NCBI RefSeq assembly: GCF_963678795.1
Contig: NZ_OY787453.1
Span: 1,798,001 to 1,862,000, forward strand
Length of the DNA stretch: 64,000 bases
Direction of reading: 5' to 3'
Origin: an uncultured Methanoregula sp.
GTDB lineage: Archaea > Halobacteriota > Methanomicrobia > Methanomicrobiales > Methanospirillaceae
The first letter of the stretch is position 1. Each line of letters starts with the position of its first letter. The position numbers and the translations under genes are program-made. Shown here in pieces: positions 43,651 to 52,635 of this stretch. The notes beneath the pieces are model-generated. The model ran no database searches. It saw only the letters and a program-made list of their open reading frames with translations, and was not told the DNA's origin.

Positions 43651-44095
43651 GTACCCGGTGTTCGCTCGCGGCTCACAAAAAGGTGTTCATAACAATTTCT
43701 GGTACAGACCAGTACCAGCCAGGTTCACACCGGAATGATAAGAAAATTCATTGTGAGGGAACCCGGTCTCATGGCCCCTCCGGGGGAACAACGGGATTGG
43801 GAGGTTGTGATTATTTTTTATCTTTGTTAAAATCCTCTATTCCTTTTATACGCTGATTCTCTATCTATAAAGAGCGTGACCCCCTCTCTCCCCCAAGTCT
43901 GTCCCTCATCGGGGTTTCCACAAAGCGTATTTTTCTTTTTTTTAATGATCCGCCCCGGGGGCGCCCCTTTGAGGTGCAGCGGCGTTTATCATTAAATCGG
44001 GGATAAGAAAAAACGATTAACATACGGATGCTGACGAAAAATTTCCCCCGGAAGATACCTGTTTATCCCCCTGCAGGGAAACACTATACCAGACT
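43651..44095. other. Intergenic region
   Basis: Divergent spacer between aroD and the exporter-like gene. No gene recognised. A T-rich stretch at about 43930-43945 and a GC-rich block at about 43955-43985 are present; the latter weakly resembles 38105-38145. Confidence 0.45.
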
Positions 44096-44632
44096 ATGGA
44101 ACCCGGGAAGATCTCCACAGTCCTGCGCCGGCTGGCACGGGCACTGGCACGATGTGTTCTTGTCGCCATTCTCCTTCCCCTTCTCCCGGTCCTCTTCCTC
44201 GGAATTCCCCTGGCGGCGACTCTCACGGTCATTACTACCGGATTCATCATCGAATATGGCGCAGCCCCGGTCGGCCTTGCGCTGGGTTTATCGCCATGGA
44301 TAGTCTTCTATATCCTGATGTGCACCGAGACCGGCATCTTCCTTGGCCTGTATGATATTTTTAATACCATCGGAGAGACATCTCCTCCCGTTGCCCGTTT
44401 CCTTGAAAAGACGCACCAGTACTCCCGCAGCTCGAAGAGCGTGGAGCGCTACGGCATCCTCGCTCTTGTGCCCTGCGAGATCCTGATCGGGGTCTATTTC
44501 TGTGCACCGGTCTCGTGGGTGCTCGGGTGGCGGGAGAACCGTGCCCTTCTCGTAACAATGACGGGGTACGTTCTCTCCCTCATCATAACCATAATCCTCA
44601 CCATGGGACTCTTCGGGGTGCTGCTGCCATGA
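44096..44632 (+). CDS. Small multidrug export-like membrane protein
   Basis: A 178-residue protein with about four to five transmembrane helices. The pattern VITTGFIIEYGAAPVGLALG and ETGIFLGLYDIFNTIGE resembles the Sm_multidrug_ex (COG2426) family. The 3' end overlaps the U32 gene (ATGA), so the two are likely co-translated. Substrate unknown; the export role of the family is itself weakly supported. Confidence 0.75.
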   Translation: MEPGKISTVLRRLARALARCVLVAILLPLLPVLFLGIPLAATLTVITTGFIIEYGAAPVGLALGLSPWIVFYILMCTETGIFLGLYDIFNTIGETSPPVARFLEKTHQYSRSSKSVERYGILALVPCEILIGVYFCAPVSWVLGWRENRALLVTMTGYVLSLIITIILTMGLFGVLLP

Positions 44633-47292
44633 CGGCTCCTTACCCGTCGCCCGGTACGCACGGGCCCACCCCGGTTCCCGAGCTGCTCGCCCCGGCGGGC
44701 TCCATGGAGTCGTTCCGGGCGGCAGCAGCAGCTGGCGCCGACGCGATCTACCTGAGCGGAAAGCGGTTCGGGGCCCGGAAATTTGCCGCCAACTTCTCGG
44801 ATGAAGAGATCGAAGAAGCCATCCGGTACGCCCATGCCCGGGGCATCCGGGTCTATGTCACGGTCAACACCCTCATCCACGACCGCGAACTTGCCGTTGT
44901 TGCAGAATACCTCCTCTGGCTTTACGGGATCGGCGCCGATGCAGTGCTCGTGCAGGACACCGGCATTGCTGCTCTCGCACGGGAGGTAGTTCCCGGCCTT
45001 GCCCTCCATGCATCGACCCAGATGACCATCCATACCACGGGCGGGGTATGGTGGGCCGCAGAACATGGGATCTCCCGGGTCGTGCTTGCCCGCGAACTGA
45101 CGCTTGCCGAAGTACAGAGGATTGCCGGGGCTACCCGGGACTCTGGCACCGGTCTTGAGGTTTTTGCCCACGGCGCGCTCTGCTACAGTTACTCAGGCCA
45201 GTGCCTTCTCTCATCGGTCATCGGGGGACGAAGCGGGAACCGGGGCATGTGTGCCCAGCCCTGCAGGAAACCCTATGCCCTTGTTGCCGGCAATACTGAC
45301 GAGTTCGGCAGGCCGGAAAACATTAAGGAGATCGCACTTGACGAGCATTACCTTCTCTCGCCAAAAGATCTCTGCACCTGGTCCCGGCTCCCGGATCTTT
45401 CCGGCATCGTAACCTCCGTCAAGATCGAGGGGCGGATGAAATCGCCCCAGTACGTTGCCATCGTGGTCTCAACCTACCGGAGGGCCCTCGATGCAATTGC
45501 TGCCGGGACATGGAAGGAATCCCCGGGGGCACTCCGCGATCTCGCGATCGCGTTCTCCCGGGGATTCACACGGGGTTATCTCTTCGGGGACCGCCACGAC
45601 ACACTCATGGGCCGGGCTGCACCGGATAACCGGGGGCTCGAAATTGGTGTTGTCACGGGATATAACCGCGATCACGGAACTGCCGCGATCCGGCTCATCG
45701 GGGGGTATATTCCCGCTCCCGGCGACGGCATACGGTTCTCCGCCCCGCAGGCCGCGAGCGAATGGGGCTTTTCGCTCAATTCCGTGCCGGAACCGACCCG
45801 CGACGGGGTACAGATGGTCGTGCCACGCGCTCTCACCCCGGGAACCCGTGTTGCCGTCACCTTCTCCCGTGACCTTGAGAACCGGGCAAACCGTATCATC
45901 GCAGACCCGCCGCCGGACCTTGCCCGGCCCGTGCCGCTCGACCTGGCCATCTCGGTCGGGCCGGACGGGCGCATGACCATTGGCGGGCATATCCAGGTTC
46001 CGGGAAAGGATCCGGTACCATTCGATTTTTCTCCGGATTTCTGCATGGAGCCGGCCCGGTCGCAGCCACTTGGCCGGGACCAGCTGGAGCAACAGATGCG
46101 AAAGACCGGGGGTTCACGGTTTACGATCCGGCACATTTCGATCGATTATGCCGGCAACCTGTTCGCACCGGTTGCAAAGATCAACCAGGTGCGCCGGGAT
46201 CTTCTAGCAAAGGCCGAAGAAGTGCTGGTACAGGCATCGCTGCCGTCACCGGAAGCCATTGCCCGGGCACATGACCGCTGGGAGAAGATCCGCAACCATT
46301 TCCCGGTGACTAAAGATCCCGCCCGGGTCGGGGCTGATGATCCGGTTCTCGCTCTTGCCGTGTACGCGGATACCCTGGAGGGCGTGCAGGCAGCCGCCGG
46401 GTCCGGCGCGGGGATCATCTGCCTTGAGCCGGATATCGCGATGGCAGGACATGGTTGTTCCCCGCCATCTTCCCGGCAGCCGTTTGCACAAATTGTGCAG
46501 GAAGCAAGTGAGATCTGCCGTGCCGCAGGGATACGGTTCATCTGGAAATTCCCCCGTATAACGCGGGATTCATACATGGATACCGTGCTCCCGGCCCTGC
46601 CCGCACTCGCCAGCAGTGGCGTGGGTGAATGCATGGTGGAGAATGCAGGAACCGGTTTTGCCCTGCTCCGGTCTGCTCCCGGGCTTGCACTCTCGGGCTC
46701 CACCGGGCTCAATATCTTCAACAGCGCTGCGGTCAGCGCAGCAGGCCAGTACCGCACCCTCACGCTCTCTTCCGAACTTTCCGGAAACGAGATTTGCACC
46801 CTGACTGCGCTCGCCGGACAGCACGGCAATCCCCCGGCATTCGCACTCATTGTCCAGGGAACATGCGAAGCAATGATCACTGAGGACTGCATCCCCCGCT
46901 TACCCTCGCATACCTGCCCCGGCATAAACAAAAACAGAAAACAGGCACCCGCAGAATTCCTTGGCCTGCGGGATGAGACCGGCCGGGTATTCCCGGTCCG
47001 GGCCGACGGGACCTGCAGGACCCGGATCGGGAATGCCGCCGAACTCTGCCTGATCGACCATCTCCCTGCAATCCGACGGGCCGGCATCCATGAAATCGTT
47101 ATCGACTGCCGGGGAAAACCTGCCCGTTACACCAGGGAGATGACACGGATTTACCGGGAGGCTCTCGATTACACGAACTCCGGGCAGAAGACCTCACGCG
47201 ATCCGGAGCTTTCTTCCCACAAAGAAGAGGTCCGGAAGATCGCCTGCGGGGGGATCACTGCAGGCCATTATCTCCGGGGCCTCGTGGAATAG
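44629..47292 (+). CDS. U32 family peptidase/rRNA-modification-like protein
   Basis: An 887-residue U32 protein. The N-terminal domain holds ELLAPAGSMESFRAAAAAGA and the signature EVFAHGALCYSYSGQCLLSS with Cys pairs, then RGMCAQPCRKPY, which in this family can ligate an Fe-S cluster. A DUF3656-like middle region and a long C-terminal part follow. Bacterial relatives RlhA and TrhP act in hydroxylation of 23S rRNA or tRNA, not proteolysis, so the peptidase label may mislead. The start at 44629 was chosen from the family N-terminus and the overlap with the upstream gene. Confidence 0.9.
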   Translation: MTAPYPSPGTHGPTPVPELLAPAGSMESFRAAAAAGADAIYLSGKRFGARKFAANFSDEEIEEAIRYAHARGIRVYVTVNTLIHDRELAVVAEYLLWLYGIGADAVLVQDTGIAALAREVVPGLALHASTQMTIHTTGGVWWAAEHGISRVVLARELTLAEVQRIAGATRDSGTGLEVFAHGALCYSYSGQCLLSSVIGGRSGNRGMCAQPCRKPYALVAGNTDEFGRPENIKEIALDEHYLLSPKDLCTWSRLPDLSGIVTSVKIEGRMKSPQYVAIVVSTYRRALDAIAAGTWKESPGALRDLAIAFSRGFTRGYLFGDRHDTLMGRAAPDNRGLEIGVVTGYNRDHGTAAIRLIGGYIPAPGDGIRFSAPQAASEWGFSLNSVPEPTRDGVQMVVPRALTPGTRVAVTFSRDLENRANRIIADPPPDLARPVPLDLAISVGPDGRMTIGGHIQVPGKDPVPFDFSPDFCMEPARSQPLGRDQLEQQMRKTGGSRFTIRHISIDYAGNLFAPVAKINQVRRDLLAKAEEVLVQASLPSPEAIARAHDRWEKIRNHFPVTKDPARVGADDPVLALAVYADTLEGVQAAAGSGAGIICLEPDIAMAGHGCSPPSSRQPFAQIVQEASEICRAAGIRFIWKFPRITRDSYMDTVLPALPALASSGVGECMVENAGTGFALLRSAPGLALSGSTGLNIFNSAAVSAAGQYRTLTLSSELSGNEICTLTALAGQHGNPPAFALIVQGTCEAMITEDCIPRLPSHTCPGINKNRKQAPAEFLGLRDETGRVFPVRADGTCRTRIGNAAELCLIDHLPAIRRAGIHEIVIDCRGKPARYTREMTRIYREALDYTNSGQKTSRDPELSSHKEEVRKIACGGITAGHYLRGLVE

Positions 47293-47345
47293 CCCGGGCA
47301 GGGCAGAATATTCATCATACCCGGGCCAGATATACTATTCAAACC

Positions 47346-47366
47346 ATGTCCCGGCCACCGGGACAT
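47346..47366 (+). promoter_or_regulatory. Perfect hairpin next to tpiA ribosome-binding site
   Basis: ATGTCCCGG (47346-47354) and CCGGGACAT (47358-47366) form a 9-bp perfect inverted repeat with a CCA centre. It ends 3 bp before the GGAG (47370-47373) of tpiA. It could be an mRNA stem controlling translation or an operator. Confidence 0.5.
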
Positions 47367-47380
47367 AAAGGAGACGGAGA

Positions 47381-48049
47381 ATGACTTCACCCATTGTTCT
47401 GGTAAATCTCAAGACATACAAGGAAGGCATGGGCAACCGGGCCCACCTGATCGCAACCGAAGCACAACGCGTGATGGCAGAAAGCGGGGTCACGATTGGC
47501 CTCGCGCCGTCTTATATCGACCTTCACCCGCTCGCCCATCACTTCGCCATCCCGATCTACTCACAGCACGTTGACGGGTGCGAGCCGGGAGCAAATACCG
47601 GCCATATTACGGTCGAGGCTATCCGGTCCGCAGGGGCAGCCGGATCCCTCATCAACCACTCCGAGAGGCGCCTGACCCTTGCCGAGATAGAATCATCGGT
47701 CCGCGGCCTCCAGTCCCACAAGCTCATATCGGTTGTCTGTTCCAACAATGTCATGACAAGCGCCGCAGCTGCTGCGCTCGGTCCGGACTATGTTGCAATC
47801 GAACCTCCCGAGCTCATCGGCAGCGGCGTTTCCGTATCGAAAGCCAACCCCGATATCATCAAAAATTCCGTTGCTGCCGTGCACGCGGTCAATAAAAACG
47901 TCAAAGTCCTCACCGGTGCCGGCATCCAGTGCGGGGAATGCGTGAAGATTGCCATCGATCTCGGGACGGACGGCGTCCTGCTTGCCTCAAGCGTGGTAAA
48001 ATCCAAAGAGCCCGGAACCGTGCTGCGGGACCTGGTCTCAAAACTCTGA
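47381..48049 (+). CDS. tpiA: Triosephosphate isomerase, archaeal type
   Basis: A 222-residue short archaeal TIM. It has VNLKTYKEG with the active-site Asn-Lys, [11 protein letters not shown] with the electrophilic His, [15 protein letters not shown] with the catalytic Glu, and a C-terminal phosphate-binding [14 protein letters not shown]. It interconverts DHAP and GAP in gluconeogenesis/glycolysis. GGAGA lies 7 nt before the ATG, just downstream of a perfect hairpin. T7 after the stop (48078-48084) is a likely terminator shared with the convergent small gene. Confidence 0.95.
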   Translation: MTSPIVLVNLKTYKEGMGNRAHLIATEAQRVMAESGVTIGLAPSYIDLHPLAHHFAIPIYSQHVDGCEPGANTGHITVEAIRSAGAAGSLINHSERRLTLAEIESSVRGLQSHKLISVVCSNNVMTSAAAAALGPDYVAIEPPELIGSGVSVSKANPDIIKNSVAAVHAVNKNVKVLTGAGIQCGECVKIAIDLGTDGVLLASSVVKSKEPGTVLRDLVSKL

Positions 48050-48082
48050 TTGCCGGAGATCCCAAAAAAGGAAAACCTTTTT

Positions 48083-48184
48083 TTATTTCAGGAAAAGGTA
48101 CCAGACCGCCACAATTACGATAAAGATAACAACCCCGATACCAATTACCGTCGTACTGCTGATTTCAGTGGATTCTTCTGCCAT
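48083..48184 (-). CDS. Single-helix membrane peptide
   Basis: A 33-residue frame, MAEESTEISSTTVIG then a hydrophobic helix (about residues 13-30) ending YLFLK. The longer upstream reading is GC-rich and not protein-like. Small single-pass peptides are real but hard to prove; the clear acidic head, helix and basic tail favour it. Confidence 0.5.
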   Translation of the reverse strand: MAEESTEISSTTVIGIGVVIFIVIVAVWYLFLK

Positions 48185-48294
48185 AATAACAATCCCGCGT
48201 GACACCCGGCCACGGCAATCGATCATCGGGAGTGTTTGTATAAATATTTTGTCCGGGTGACGAGGCGGGTATCCGGAATACCGCCCGGGCAAAG

Positions 48295-48849
48295 TCAGAC
48301 AATCAGCGAGATCAGGTCATGCTTGGTGATAACTCCCCGCACCATCCGGCCCTCCACAACGAGCACCGCATGATTCTGCTGGAGGATGTTGATCACGGTC
48401 TCGACATCCATCTCCGGGGGAACTGTAGGAAAGCCGGTCTCCATGAAATCCCGGACCGAGAAATTGTGGGCCTTGTGCAGTCGCTGCTGCTCGATGGCCT
48501 TGACGATCACCGACTCTGATATGCATCCCACCGGTATCCCGCGTTCGATGACCGGGAGCTGGGAGATATTGTTCTTCTCGAAGATATCGACAGCACGGCT
48601 GATCGAGTCTTCAGGCTGCACGGAAAGGACCGGGGTATGCATGATCTGGATAGCATGGATCTTCCGGGGTTCAGAGCTGTTGAGCACATTGATGATCTTG
48701 TTGAGCGTACTGACACGGGGATCCACGTTGCCGGCTTCGATCCGCGCAACCATGGACTGGCTGATCCCTGCGCGTTTTGCAAGCTCCGTCTGTTTCATAC
48801 CGAGTGTATCGCGGCGTGAGCGGAGCTCTTCAGGTGTTGGTATATGCAT
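48295..48849 (-). CDS. XRE-family HTH with tandem CBS domains
   Basis: A 184-residue regulator. An N-terminal XRE-type helix-turn-helix (about 8-62; MKQTELAKRAGISQSMVARI) is followed by two CBS domains (about 67-122 and 130-184) separated by a short linker. CBS pairs bind adenosyl ligands (AMP, ATP, SAM), suggesting an energy- or cofactor-sensing transcription factor. The gene is divergent from the ligase operon and close to palindromes at 49039-49065, so it may regulate that operon or itself; this link is inference. Confidence 0.9.
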   Translation of the reverse strand: MHIPTPEELRSRRDTLGMKQTELAKRAGISQSMVARIEAGNVDPRVSTLNKIINVLNSSEPRKIHAIQIMHTPVLSVQPEDSISRAVDIFEKNNISQLPVIERGIPVGCISESVIVKAIEQQRLHKAHNFSVRDFMETGFPTVPPEMDVETVINILQQNHAVLVVEGRMVRGVITKHDLISLIV

Positions 48850-49038
48850 TGTTAATTACTGATGGTGATATGAATACATCAATGTTCCGGCTGATCCATC
48901 CATGGGGAGAGCCTGACGAGAATATCAGGTAAAATCCTGGTAACCGGGAGCCTTGGCCTGCCAGGAAATATGCATTGCACTCATTTTCTGCTTCAGGGCA
49001 ACATTCTTTAAAGGGGGCAGGATTATAGCTGTTATCGA

Positions 49039-49065
49039 TAATCCAACGGGAATTTTATTGGATTA
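49039..49065. promoter_or_regulatory. Inverted repeat TAATCCAA-N11-TTGGATTA
   Basis: TAATCCAA (49039-49046) and TTGGATTA (49058-49065) are an exact inverted repeat with an 11-bp spacer. It lies about 190 bp from the HTH-CBS start and 200 bp from the next gene, in an AT-rich stretch suitable for a promoter. Likely operator. Confidence 0.4.
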
Positions 49066-49149
49066 GTGTTCAACATGAACCAGTCTATTGAAAGCGACGA
49101 CGATGATGAAGGGGCCAATCGGGCTTTCCCTTCCTGTTTTGTTTTACCG

Positions 49150-49240
49150 CCGGCAGGTACTGCCGGTGTGATCCCCGCAACTTCCGGACACTATCACCGG
49201 CAGTTCCCGGTATCTTCCCGGTACGGGAGTATCCCCGTAC
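49150..49240. promoter_or_regulatory. Two GC-rich hairpins before the ligase operon
   Basis: CCGGCAG-GTA-CTGCCGG (49150-49166) and GTACGGG-N6-CCCGTAC (49221-49240) are perfect inverted repeats in the presumed 5' leader of the RLAN/ATP-grasp operon. Confidence 0.4.
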
Positions 49241-49265
49241 GCCGGTACTGCGGGTTGATTGCCGG

Positions 49266-50066
49266 ATGAACCATAGGTGGGGCATCTCCCCCTTCCCCGG
49301 AAATACGTTATCTGACGGAAACGGGATACCTTCGTGTGTCCCGCTCGTCTCGTTCAGCAGCCAGGAACAGGGCATCAGCCCGGAGGGAAGCCTGGTACCC
49401 GTGAAGGCCGGCAGCAGGCCGGTGGCAAAGAAAGAGCACAGCTTCCACAAAGATTCACAGTTATCTGTCTGGCGCGACGGTGCGCTCCATATTATCAGCG
49501 AGAGTTATGGTTACAAGACCGAAACCTATTACACCATTCTCCGGCACGAGCTCGATGGAACTGCGGTGCGGCCGGCAAGCAGTGCGGTGCTCGATGCCTA
49601 CGTTGTACCGGTCTGCCTTGAACGGGCACAAATTGCCGGTATACCGGTCTGCGAATGGGGGATCTCGATGGTGTATGCCCCGCTCCCGTCAATCCTGTAC
49701 GGCCTGAATTACTTTGCCAACACCTCCGATTTCGTTGTTGTAAAAGATAACGAGAAAGCAAAGGAGACAGTCAGGCATATCACCAACAAGGGAAAGTACC
49801 CGTTCTGCTACCAGAAACTTTCCGATAATGCGGAGGTTACCAGCTGCATTTCCATCTTTGGCAGAACAGCGACAGGTTCCGACCAGATCGACACGATTGC
49901 ACTTCAGGTCTACGATCTCTTCGCCATCCCCCTCGTCCGGCTGGTGCTGGTAAAAGATGGCGATACGTTCCGGCTCTCCTCGCTCTCCAGGACGCGGTAC
50001 ACGCAGATGTCGGTCGAAGAACGCTCTATCCTTTCTGCCTACATTTCCAACCAGGAGTTCCTATGA
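49266..50066 (+). CDS. RLAN-type (RimK-like ATP-grasp N-terminal) protein
   Basis: A 266-residue protein. From about residue 50 the pattern RDGALHIISESYGYKTETYYTILRHELDG resembles, by eye, the RLAN domain that precedes or accompanies RimK-like ATP-grasp ligases. The first 45-50 residues are Gly/Pro/Ser-rich and may be outside the real protein, so the true start is uncertain. It is the first gene of a four-gene operon and overlaps the ATP-grasp start by ATGA. Confidence 0.75.
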   Translation: MNHRWGISPFPGNTLSDGNGIPSCVPLVSFSSQEQGISPEGSLVPVKAGSRPVAKKEHSFHKDSQLSVWRDGALHIISESYGYKTETYYTILRHELDGTAVRPASSAVLDAYVVPVCLERAQIAGIPVCEWGISMVYAPLPSILYGLNYFANTSDFVVVKDNEKAKETVRHITNKGKYPFCYQKLSDNAEVTSCISIFGRTATGSDQIDTIALQVYDLFAIPLVRLVLVKDGDTFRLSSLSRTRYTQMSVEERSILSAYISNQEFL

Positions 50067-50935
50067 GCAGGCTGGGCATCTTTGTAGACCGCAAGACCAT
50101 GTCGAACGCCGAGCAGCTGGGTGCCCTGATCCGCTGCCGTGATGTTGCCGAGTACCTGGGCCATAACGTGGAGTTCCTCTTTCCCGTGGATATCAACAAG
50201 ATCCCGAAGATGGACGCCCTCTTTATCCGAACCCGGACTGACCCGATGAATGTCACCTACGTGGCATCCCGCATGGCAAGCTTCCACCACATCCCGGTCA
50301 TCGATGACCCGCAGTCCATCCAGATCTGCGGGGATAAGATCAACATGTACTCGCACCTGATCAAAAAACAGGTCTCCCTGCCCAGGACGGTCTTTTTATC
50401 CAAACAGGATCTTAATGTCGAATGCGTTACGCGCCTCTTCGATGAACTCGGCACGCCCCTAATCCTCAAGGAACCATCAACATCGTTCTCGCTCAGGGTG
50501 GAGAAGGTAACGGACATTGCCGGGTTCTTCCGCGTTGCCCGGCGGTTCATCCGGCTCTCGGACTGGATTGTTGTCCAGCAGTATATCGAAAGCAAATATG
50601 ACTGGAGAGTGGGTGTGCTTGACGGGAAGCTCCTCTACATCTGCAAGTATACAATCCCCTCCATAACGTTCAAGATCCAGGCATCCGTGAACGGGCATGT
50701 CGTGTACTGCGGTGTCGATAGCGTGCCTCCCGAGTCCGTCCCCCCGCACGTGATCCAGCTCGGTATCGATGCAGCAAATGCCATCGGCCACGGACTTTAC
50801 GGTGTGGATATCAAGAACAACAATGGCGATGCATACGTAATCGAAGTGAATGACAACCCATCTATTGAGAGCGGGGAGGATGACTGCTATCCCCGGGTAT
50901 TCGAGCAGATCGTCTCCCACCTGTTACCCGCGTGA
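50063..50935 (+). CDS. RimK-like ATP-grasp ligase
   Basis: A 290-residue ATP-grasp enzyme. Visible blocks are an N-terminal domain MSRLGIFVDRKTMSNAEQLG, an ATP-binding LILKEPSTSFS, VVQQYIESKYDWRVGVLDGK, and the metal-binding YVIEVNDNPSIESGEDD. RimK-family enzymes join amino acids, usually glutamate, through peptide bonds to a carboxylate. It is coupled with the RLAN gene upstream and the Cys-cluster gene downstream. The substrate cannot be deduced; the operon partners point to a peptide or amide product. Confidence 0.9.
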   Translation: MSRLGIFVDRKTMSNAEQLGALIRCRDVAEYLGHNVEFLFPVDINKIPKMDALFIRTRTDPMNVTYVASRMASFHHIPVIDDPQSIQICGDKINMYSHLIKKQVSLPRTVFLSKQDLNVECVTRLFDELGTPLILKEPSTSFSLRVEKVTDIAGFFRVARRFIRLSDWIVVQQYIESKYDWRVGVLDGKLLYICKYTIPSITFKIQASVNGHVVYCGVDSVPPESVPPHVIQLGIDAANAIGHGLYGVDIKNNNGDAYVIEVNDNPSIESGEDDCYPRVFEQIVSHLLPA

Positions 50936-50940
50936 TTACC

Positions 50941-51429
50941 ATGACTGACGACTGGCTTTTAAAGGCAGAGGATATCTGCCACACGTGCGGAGGACACTGC
51001 TGCGACAACGCACATCCCCCGCTGAGCTCTGAACGGATCGCGATCATCTTAAAAAAAGGTGACTTTCTCCACTGTATCGAAAAGGACGGCTACCATTTTA
51101 TCCGGTCAAAGGCGAATGGCGAATGTTGCCTGCAACGGAACGGTAAATGCCAGATCCATGACTTCAAGCCGGAAACCTGCCGGGCAGGCCCGTTTACGTT
51201 CGATGTAAAAGGGGATACGATAGAGATTTTCCTGAAATTCGAGAGCATCTGCCCTATCGTCCGTCTTCTCAAGGAAATTCCTGAAGCCTACGAGCAACAG
51301 TACAACAGGGCCGTCACTCATATCACGCGCCTTGTCTCGCTCCTTCCGGAAGACGAACTGGAAGTCATCTGCCGGATCGATGAGCCGGAGACCGAGAAGG
51401 TGGGAGAGATCCCCAGGCAGTACCTCTGA
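50941..51429 (+). CDS. YkgJ-type zinc/iron cysteine-cluster protein
   Basis: About 162 residues with the YkgJ-like pattern CHTCGGHCC near the N-terminus, CCLQRNGKCQIHDFKPETCR in the middle and a further Cys in ESICPIV. This motif set usually binds Zn or an Fe-S cluster. A GTG at 50932 overlapping the previous stop is an alternative start. The gene lies between two predicted ligase genes in one operon, so it may be a modification enzyme or chaperone for the product, but no activity is proven for the family. Confidence 0.85.
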   Translation: MTDDWLLKAEDICHTCGGHCCDNAHPPLSSERIAIILKKGDFLHCIEKDGYHFIRSKANGECCLQRNGKCQIHDFKPETCRAGPFTFDVKGDTIEIFLKFESICPIVRLLKEIPEAYEQQYNRAVTHITRLVSLLPEDELEVICRIDEPETEKVGEIPRQYL

Positions 51430-51433
51430 TCCC

Positions 51434-52543
51434 ATGACAATCGGTACCGAGCACGAGTATTCCATCAACGACCCCGGTTTTCGCCCTCTTCCGGTCTCGG
51501 ACCAGATCCTCAAATCCATCTGCGGCCGGTTCGAGAGCGAGATCGTCTTTGGCGATGTGAAACTGGGAAAGGAGCTCCAGAAGACGGTTCTCGAAATCAT
51601 CCCCCGTTCACCGTCCGGCGATCTTTTACCATTGGAAACCCGGATCCACCGGGGCGTCAGAAAATTCTATGACATCTTCCATGACCGCTATGTGCTCCTC
51701 GGCCTGGGCATGCACCCGACCCTCAGGCTGGACGAGACAGCCGTCTGGGATCATGATGAAGGTGAATACTACGAGATCTACGACCGGCTCTTCAATATCC
51801 GGCAGCACGGGTGGCTGAACATCCAGGCGCTGCAGGTAAACCTCTCCTACCGGAATGAGAAAGACCTTGTCGGCACCTACAACCGGATCCGTTCCCTCCT
51901 CCCGTACCTCATCGCGGTCACGGCTTCCTCCCCCATGGTGGAAGGCCACCTGACCGGAACCTGCGACAACCGCCTGCTCTATTACCGGGACAACCAGAAG
52001 ATGATCCCGCAGATCTGCAACAATATCCTCCCGGAGAAGATCCGGAGCACTGCCGATTATAATGCAAGGATGGACGAGGTATACGCCATCCTGCGGGGAC
52101 ACGGGGCGGAGATCCTCTGCGAGGAATGGGTCAACTCCTCGGGGCTCATCATCCGGTTCTCCCGCAGGTGCCTCGAGATCAAGGCCCTGGACGAGCAGGA
52201 ATGCGTGCACTCGGACATGGCAGTCTGTGCATTTGTCCGCTCGCTTCTCAGGAACAGGTCCTTTTCCCCTGAAACGGACCACGGCGCCCTCACCAGCCTC
52301 ATGGAGCAGGTAATACGGCAGGGAACGGAAGGCATCCGGCCGGAATTACGGAAGCTGTACTCCGCAGCATGGCAGAGTGCCACCGATGACGAGCGCCGTT
52401 ACCTGCCGGTCATCGAAAACAGGATAGAACACGGGTGCCTTGCTGAGCTGATAACGAGAGAGCTTTCCCATAACAGGGAGATCAATCCAGTCCTTGCCGG
52501 GCTTGCATCCTGCCTCCGGGAGAACCGTTCCTGGACCCCATGA
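51434..52543 (+). CDS. GCS2-like carboxylate-amine ligase
   Basis: A 369-residue protein starting MTIGTEHEYSI, a glutamate-cysteine ligase 2 (GCS2)-like fold with the conserved IGTEHEY start and, further on, GLGMHPTLRLDE, SLYLQ-equivalent NIQALQVNLSY, and RFSRRCLEIKALDEQE. Family members form gamma-glutamyl or related amide bonds using ATP. An in-frame longer start at 51332 overlaps the previous gene and is not supported. Being the last of a four-gene operon with an ATP-grasp ligase suggests the two ligases act in sequence. Confidence 0.85.
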   Translation: MTIGTEHEYSINDPGFRPLPVSDQILKSICGRFESEIVFGDVKLGKELQKTVLEIIPRSPSGDLLPLETRIHRGVRKFYDIFHDRYVLLGLGMHPTLRLDETAVWDHDEGEYYEIYDRLFNIRQHGWLNIQALQVNLSYRNEKDLVGTYNRIRSLLPYLIAVTASSPMVEGHLTGTCDNRLLYYRDNQKMIPQICNNILPEKIRSTADYNARMDEVYAILRGHGAEILCEEWVNSSGLIIRFSRRCLEIKALDEQECVHSDMAVCAFVRSLLRNRSFSPETDHGALTSLMEQVIRQGTEGIRPELRKLYSAAWQSATDDERRYLPVIENRIEHGCLAELITRELSHNREINPVLAGLASCLRENRSWTP

Positions 52544-52635
52544 TAGTGGGAATTGATAAAGCAACGGGCCACATCAGAATCACACAAACTCCTTTTCGAG
52601 TAAAGCATGGCGGGTTTCCTGAAAACCCAGACAAT

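Larger units (their letters stand above)
48850..49265. other. Divergent intergenic region with several dyads
   Basis: The gap between the HTH-CBS gene and the RLAN gene. It contains the inverted repeat at 49039-49065 and two GC-rich hairpins at 49150-49166 and 49221-49240. No gene recognised. Confidence 0.5.

Noticed and set aside
44515-44628. N-terminal extension of the U32 protein
   Set aside because: It overlaps the upstream membrane protein gene and is not U32-like; the ATG at 44629 overlaps the upstream stop.
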